From Paenibacillus sp. AN1007 (GTDB lineage Bacteria; Bacillota; Bacilli; Paenibacillales; Paenibacillaceae): a stretch of DNA of 64,000 nucleotides. Positions 61,896-64,000 of the stretch are shown piece by piece. The translations under genes were made by a program, and so were the position numbers. The stretch spans positions 6,477,001 to 6,541,000 of the forward strand of contig NZ_CP159992.1 in assembly GCF_040702995.1 (NCBI RefSeq), read 5' to 3'. The notes under the pieces are model-generated. The model ran no database searches, was not told the DNA's origin, and was given only the letters and a program-made list of their open reading frames with translations. The number at the start of each line of letters is the position of its first letter. Position 1 is the first letter of the stretch.

Positions 61896-62288
61896 ATGGT
61901 TGCTCATTTGACTATGATTCTGCTTATATACTTCCTGGCGGCAATGGCCGTTCATCTTATGCACCAGCGCCATACTTCCCGCCCGGAGTCCGAAGGCTTC
62001 GAGCAGATTCTGCTTATTCCTTCCAATCAGGCAGGACGGATTGAGGGCATTATTCGAGCACTTTGCCTGGAATTATTATATCGTGGGAAGAGCTTCTCCT
62101 TAACGGTGGTTGCCGATCATCAACAGACGGAGACCATTACGATTATTGAGAAGATGATGCAAAGACAGGGCATGGAGCTGTCATACCTGCCTGCTGTGCC
62201 AGCAGAACTTGAACATGCCGTGCATTCCAGTGATGGCTATCGCCTCATTGATCTGCGCAATTCCAGCGATGAAGCTGGATGCAGGTAA
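61896..62288 (+). CDS. Small membrane-anchored protein of unknown function
   Basis: 130 residues from ATG 61896, with GAGGAGGTG 8 bases upstream; an in-frame GTG/ATG near 61863 lacks a site. One N-terminal membrane helix (LTMILLIYFLAAMAVHLM) is followed by a cytoplasmic-type domain with alternating strands and helices (EQILLIPSNQAGRIEGIIRA, SFSLTVVADHQQTETITIIE). I do not recognise a family. It sits between degU and a comF-type gene and may be genus-specific. Confidence 0.72.
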   Translation: MVAHLTMILLIYFLAAMAVHLMHQRHTSRPESEGFEQILLIPSNQAGRIEGIIRALCLELLYRGKSFSLTVVADHQQTETITIIEKMMQRQGMELSYLPAVPAELEHAVHSSDGYRLIDLRNSSDEAGCR

Positions 62289-62338
62289 GTGTTATTTAAT
62301 TCTATGATGCAGATGTTGATATGCGATTCACGATGAGA

Positions 62339-62371
62339 AAGATTACAGCACAATGCTGTAGTCTTTTTTTT
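62339..62371 (+). terminator. Intrinsic terminator downstream of degSU region
   Basis: AAGATTACAGCA pairs with TGCTGTAGTCTT (one wobble); eight T follow. Confidence 0.9.
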
Positions 62372-62590
62372 GTAATTGTAGCCAAGTCTGCCTTTAAATT
62401 GAATATGGGTTTTATTGCAATCTATGGTTAAAGACTGGATTTATCGCTTCGCATGACAATTGCACAAGCATTTTGAAGTCAGAAGTCTTAACTTAAAAGT
62501 ATAGACTGAGAAAACTGGAAAAAGTTGCGCATATACAAATGAAAAGTTCCAATTTTTTGAGAGCGCATCGTAAGACGCGGTGAGGTAATA

Positions 62591-62619
62591 TTGACCGTTA
62601 GGAGAATGGACCATATAAT
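62591..62619 (+). promoter_or_regulatory. Strong sigma-A promoter for the 121-residue protein gene
   Basis: TTGACC (62591), 17 bases, TATAAT (62614); predicted start near 62626. Confidence 0.75.
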
Positions 62620-62720
62620 TGCTCTATATGAATTTTTTATGCATATTTTCAGGATGATAGAAAGCGCTGTGCAAAACGAATTATTTTTTACGAGAAAAGG
62701 TTCAGGAAAGGGAATATAAG

Positions 62721-63086
62721 ATGAACCCGGTACATATACGAAGATTACTGCTGTTGGTATTGTTGGCTTGTATACTGCCCTTAGGTATTAATCAAGCAGC
62801 TGCCGAAAGAACCACATCTAGTCAGGTTGAACTGTTTCATTTATCAGAAGATGGTCTTGGTATAAACGAAGTGATCAAGTGTGGTGTTAACGATCAGATG
62901 GATCATGATTTAAATTTGGATGGAATAGACTTGTATATGCAAGAAGACAATGTTCCCGATGTGTATGGTACTTCGCCCGAAACGACGTTTACGTTCGAAG
63001 TGAATGGACAGGTGCTGCAGCCGGGAGAAGCGATCTATATTGAATCAGGTCCAAACCAGTTACCGCGAGTATGGGTTGGAAAATAG
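62721..63086 (+). CDS. Small secreted protein of unknown function
   Basis: 121 residues. The signal peptide (IRRLLLLVLLACILPLGINQ, cut near QAAAE) leaves a mature part of about 95 residues. It contains an acidic stretch DHDLNLDGIDLY that loosely resembles a calcium-binding or dockerin-like loop, but there is no second copy and I would not call it one. AAAGGGA precedes the ATG, and a strong promoter and terminator bracket it, so it is a single-gene unit. Confidence 0.75.
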   Translation: MNPVHIRRLLLLVLLACILPLGINQAAAERTTSSQVELFHLSEDGLGINEVIKCGVNDQMDHDLNLDGIDLYMQEDNVPDVYGTSPETTFTFEVNGQVLQPGEAIYIESGPNQLPRVWVGK

Positions 63087-63172
63087 TGAATTATGCTGGA
63101 CTATGAACATCTTTACACTTAGGACAGAAGTATAATGATGAAACGTACAACAAACAACGAATAATGGACATG

Positions 63173-63217
63173 AAGCACATGCTCCGGTGAAGACGCCGGT
63201 TAGGATGTGCTTTTTTT
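63173..63217 (+). terminator. Intrinsic terminator after the 121-residue protein gene
   Basis: AAGCACAT pairs with ATGTGCTT, inner CCGGTG with CGCCGG around AAGA, and a run of seven T. Confidence 0.92.
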
Positions 63218-63253
63218 GCGTTTCTAGATATGAACAAGGGAGGAATTAGAGCG

Positions 63254-64000
63254 ATGCAGGCTGCGTTGTATGTGTGCAGGACAGGTGGGGAGTGGCGCAT
63301 GATAATGTCACTCGATATTCGGGTGGATGTGATGTGGTGGCTTGGGGGTGTAAGTGGACAGCTTGTCCAGCAGTGGCATGTATTAAGTATGCAGCTGCCG
63401 TTAAGTCAGGCTTCGTGGTTGATGGATCAGTTTGTGGAATTGCGCGGCATGGATCAGTGGCGGAAGGAAGCATGGGAGAGTTACATGGATGCGAAGCTGG
63501 GCTTATACGAGCAGGCTTCGGGTGAGACCGAGGCTAGAAAAGCGTTGGCAGAGCAGGCTGGAGCGGGGAATTGGAATAGAAGCGAAAGAGGCGATAAAGG
63601 ACGAAGCGGAATGACGAGATTCAGTCGGAGTGAAGGAAGAACGGTAAGTCCGAACAGAAATGAAGATACGAATGGAATTGGGGGTGGAAATGAATATCAA
63701 GGAAAGAGCAAGGATGTAAGCGGAACTGGAGCTGCGCGAGCAGATCGCGTGGGCGGGATGCCGGAGCCCTATCCCGCCGAGCATTGGGCTCAGCTGGAGC
63801 AGTGCGCAGCTCTGCTGGCTGAGCGCATGCACGGCCGCCAATTGCTGGCGGCCGAAGCCGAGGCGTTGCTGGCGGCGGAGCCCGCCATGCCGCCGGGGGG
63901 CTGGCACGCGGCTGCGCAGCTCGCGTGCCTGCATGGGCGGCTGCAGCTGACAGCCGCCCTCGAAGGGCCTGCCGCGCGCCGCCGGCTCGCGTGGCTCGGC
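63254..64000 (+). CDS. Probable ComFA-like helicase, N-terminal part (runs off window)
   Basis: Open for 249 codons to the window edge, starting ATG 63254 with AAGGGAGG 10 bases upstream. The visible part has a start AALYVCRTGGEWRMIMSLDI, a hydrophilic stretch of about 60 residues rich in Ser, Arg, Gly and Asn, and an Ala-rich helical part (AEHWAQLEQCAALLAERMHG onward). No helicase motif is reached. Position after degSU fits comFA, and Paenibacillus comFA proteins have an extra N-terminal domain. From about 63750 the DNA becomes very G+C-rich. The assignment rests on context. Confidence 0.6.
   Translation, partial: MQAALYVCRTGGEWRMIMSLDIRVDVMWWLGGVSGQLVQQWHVLSMQLPLSQASWLMDQFVELRGMDQWRKEAWESYMDAKLGLYEQASGETEARKALAEQAGAGNWNRSERGDKGRSGMTRFSRSEGRTVSPNRNEDTNGIGGGNEYQGKSKDVSGTGAARADRVGGMPEPYPAEHWAQLEQCAALLAERMHGRQLLAAEAEALLAAEPAMPPGGWHAAAQLACLHGRLQLTAALEGPAARRRLAWLG

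Larger units (their letters stand above)
62289..62720. other. Non-coding stretch with terminator and promoter
   Basis: About 430 AT-rich bases. It holds the terminator at 62339-62371 and the promoter at 62591-62619. I see nothing I can name in 62372-62590. A GAAAGCGCT core near 62658 resembles only part of a cre site. Confidence 0.5.

Noticed and set aside
62650..62670. CcpA cre site downstream of the 62591 promoter
   Set aside because: Only the GAAAGCGCT core fits; the outer conserved positions do not.
62881..62960. Dockerin or EF-hand in the 121-residue secreted protein
   Set aside because: Only one loose acidic loop is present; a dockerin needs two.
1..64000. CRISPR arrays, tRNA genes, insertion sequences, prophage genes, defence systems
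   Set aside because: None was seen on reading; the repeats found are palindromic elements without transposase or spaced repeat units.

Overview
The window is a chromosomal segment of an endospore-forming Firmicute, very probably a Paenibacillus. The evidence is gene order close to the Bacillus subtilis prfA-spoIIR-ywlC-glyA-upp-atp-murA-spoIID-spoIIQ-spoIIID-mbl-flhO/P-fabZ and degS-degU-comFA blocks, the presence of sporulation genes, and a large S-layer-homology (SLH) surface locus with csaB/tagA/tagO-type genes of the kind studied in Paenibacillus alvei. Nearly every gene is on the + strand. I saw no insertion sequence, prophage, tRNA, rRNA or CRISPR array.

Layout. 1-8 kb: end of prfA, prmC, two tandem FtsW/RodA paralogues, spoIIR, the threonylcarbamoyl-adenylate synthase gene, mntP and ywlE. 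8-13 kb: a ZTP riboswitch with its terminator in front of ywlG-glyA, then upp and mnaA. 12.9-20.4 kb: the complete F1Fo ATP synthase operon (atpZ, atpI, atpBEFHAGDC), with a terminator-like hairpin just after atpE. 21-30 kb: DUF1146 gene, murA, spoIID, spoIIQ, spoIIID, mbl, two flagellar rod genes and a small membrane protein gene. 30-33 kb: fabZ and a phosphohexomutase. 33-60 kb: cell-surface region with a DUF5693 membrane protein, csaB, tagA, a WecA/TagO-type transferase, three SLH proteins (one is probably the major S-layer protein), further secreted proteins, a spore SASP gene, metK and a phosphodiester glycosidase-like protein. 60-64 kb: degS, degU, two small unknown genes and the start of a probable comFA that runs off the end.

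How the parts work together. mnaA (UDP-ManNAc supply), the WecA/TagO-like enzyme (first sugar onto undecaprenyl phosphate), tagA (ManNAc transfer) and csaB (pyruvylation) together describe synthesis of a pyruvylated secondary cell-wall polymer. The SLH proteins encoded beside them are expected to bind it. The DUF5693 protein is coupled to csaB and is a candidate for an unassigned step. spoIIR and spoIIQ carry matching sigma-F-like promoters and spoIIID a sigma-E-like promoter.

The most unusual signal is a dispersed long imperfect palindrome present in four copies (about 8963-9148, 10455-10703, 30172-30325, and 37021-37175 in inverted orientation). Its conserved apical stem shows compensatory changes between copies. 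A different 80-bp hairpin element lies between fabZ and the phosphohexomutase gene.
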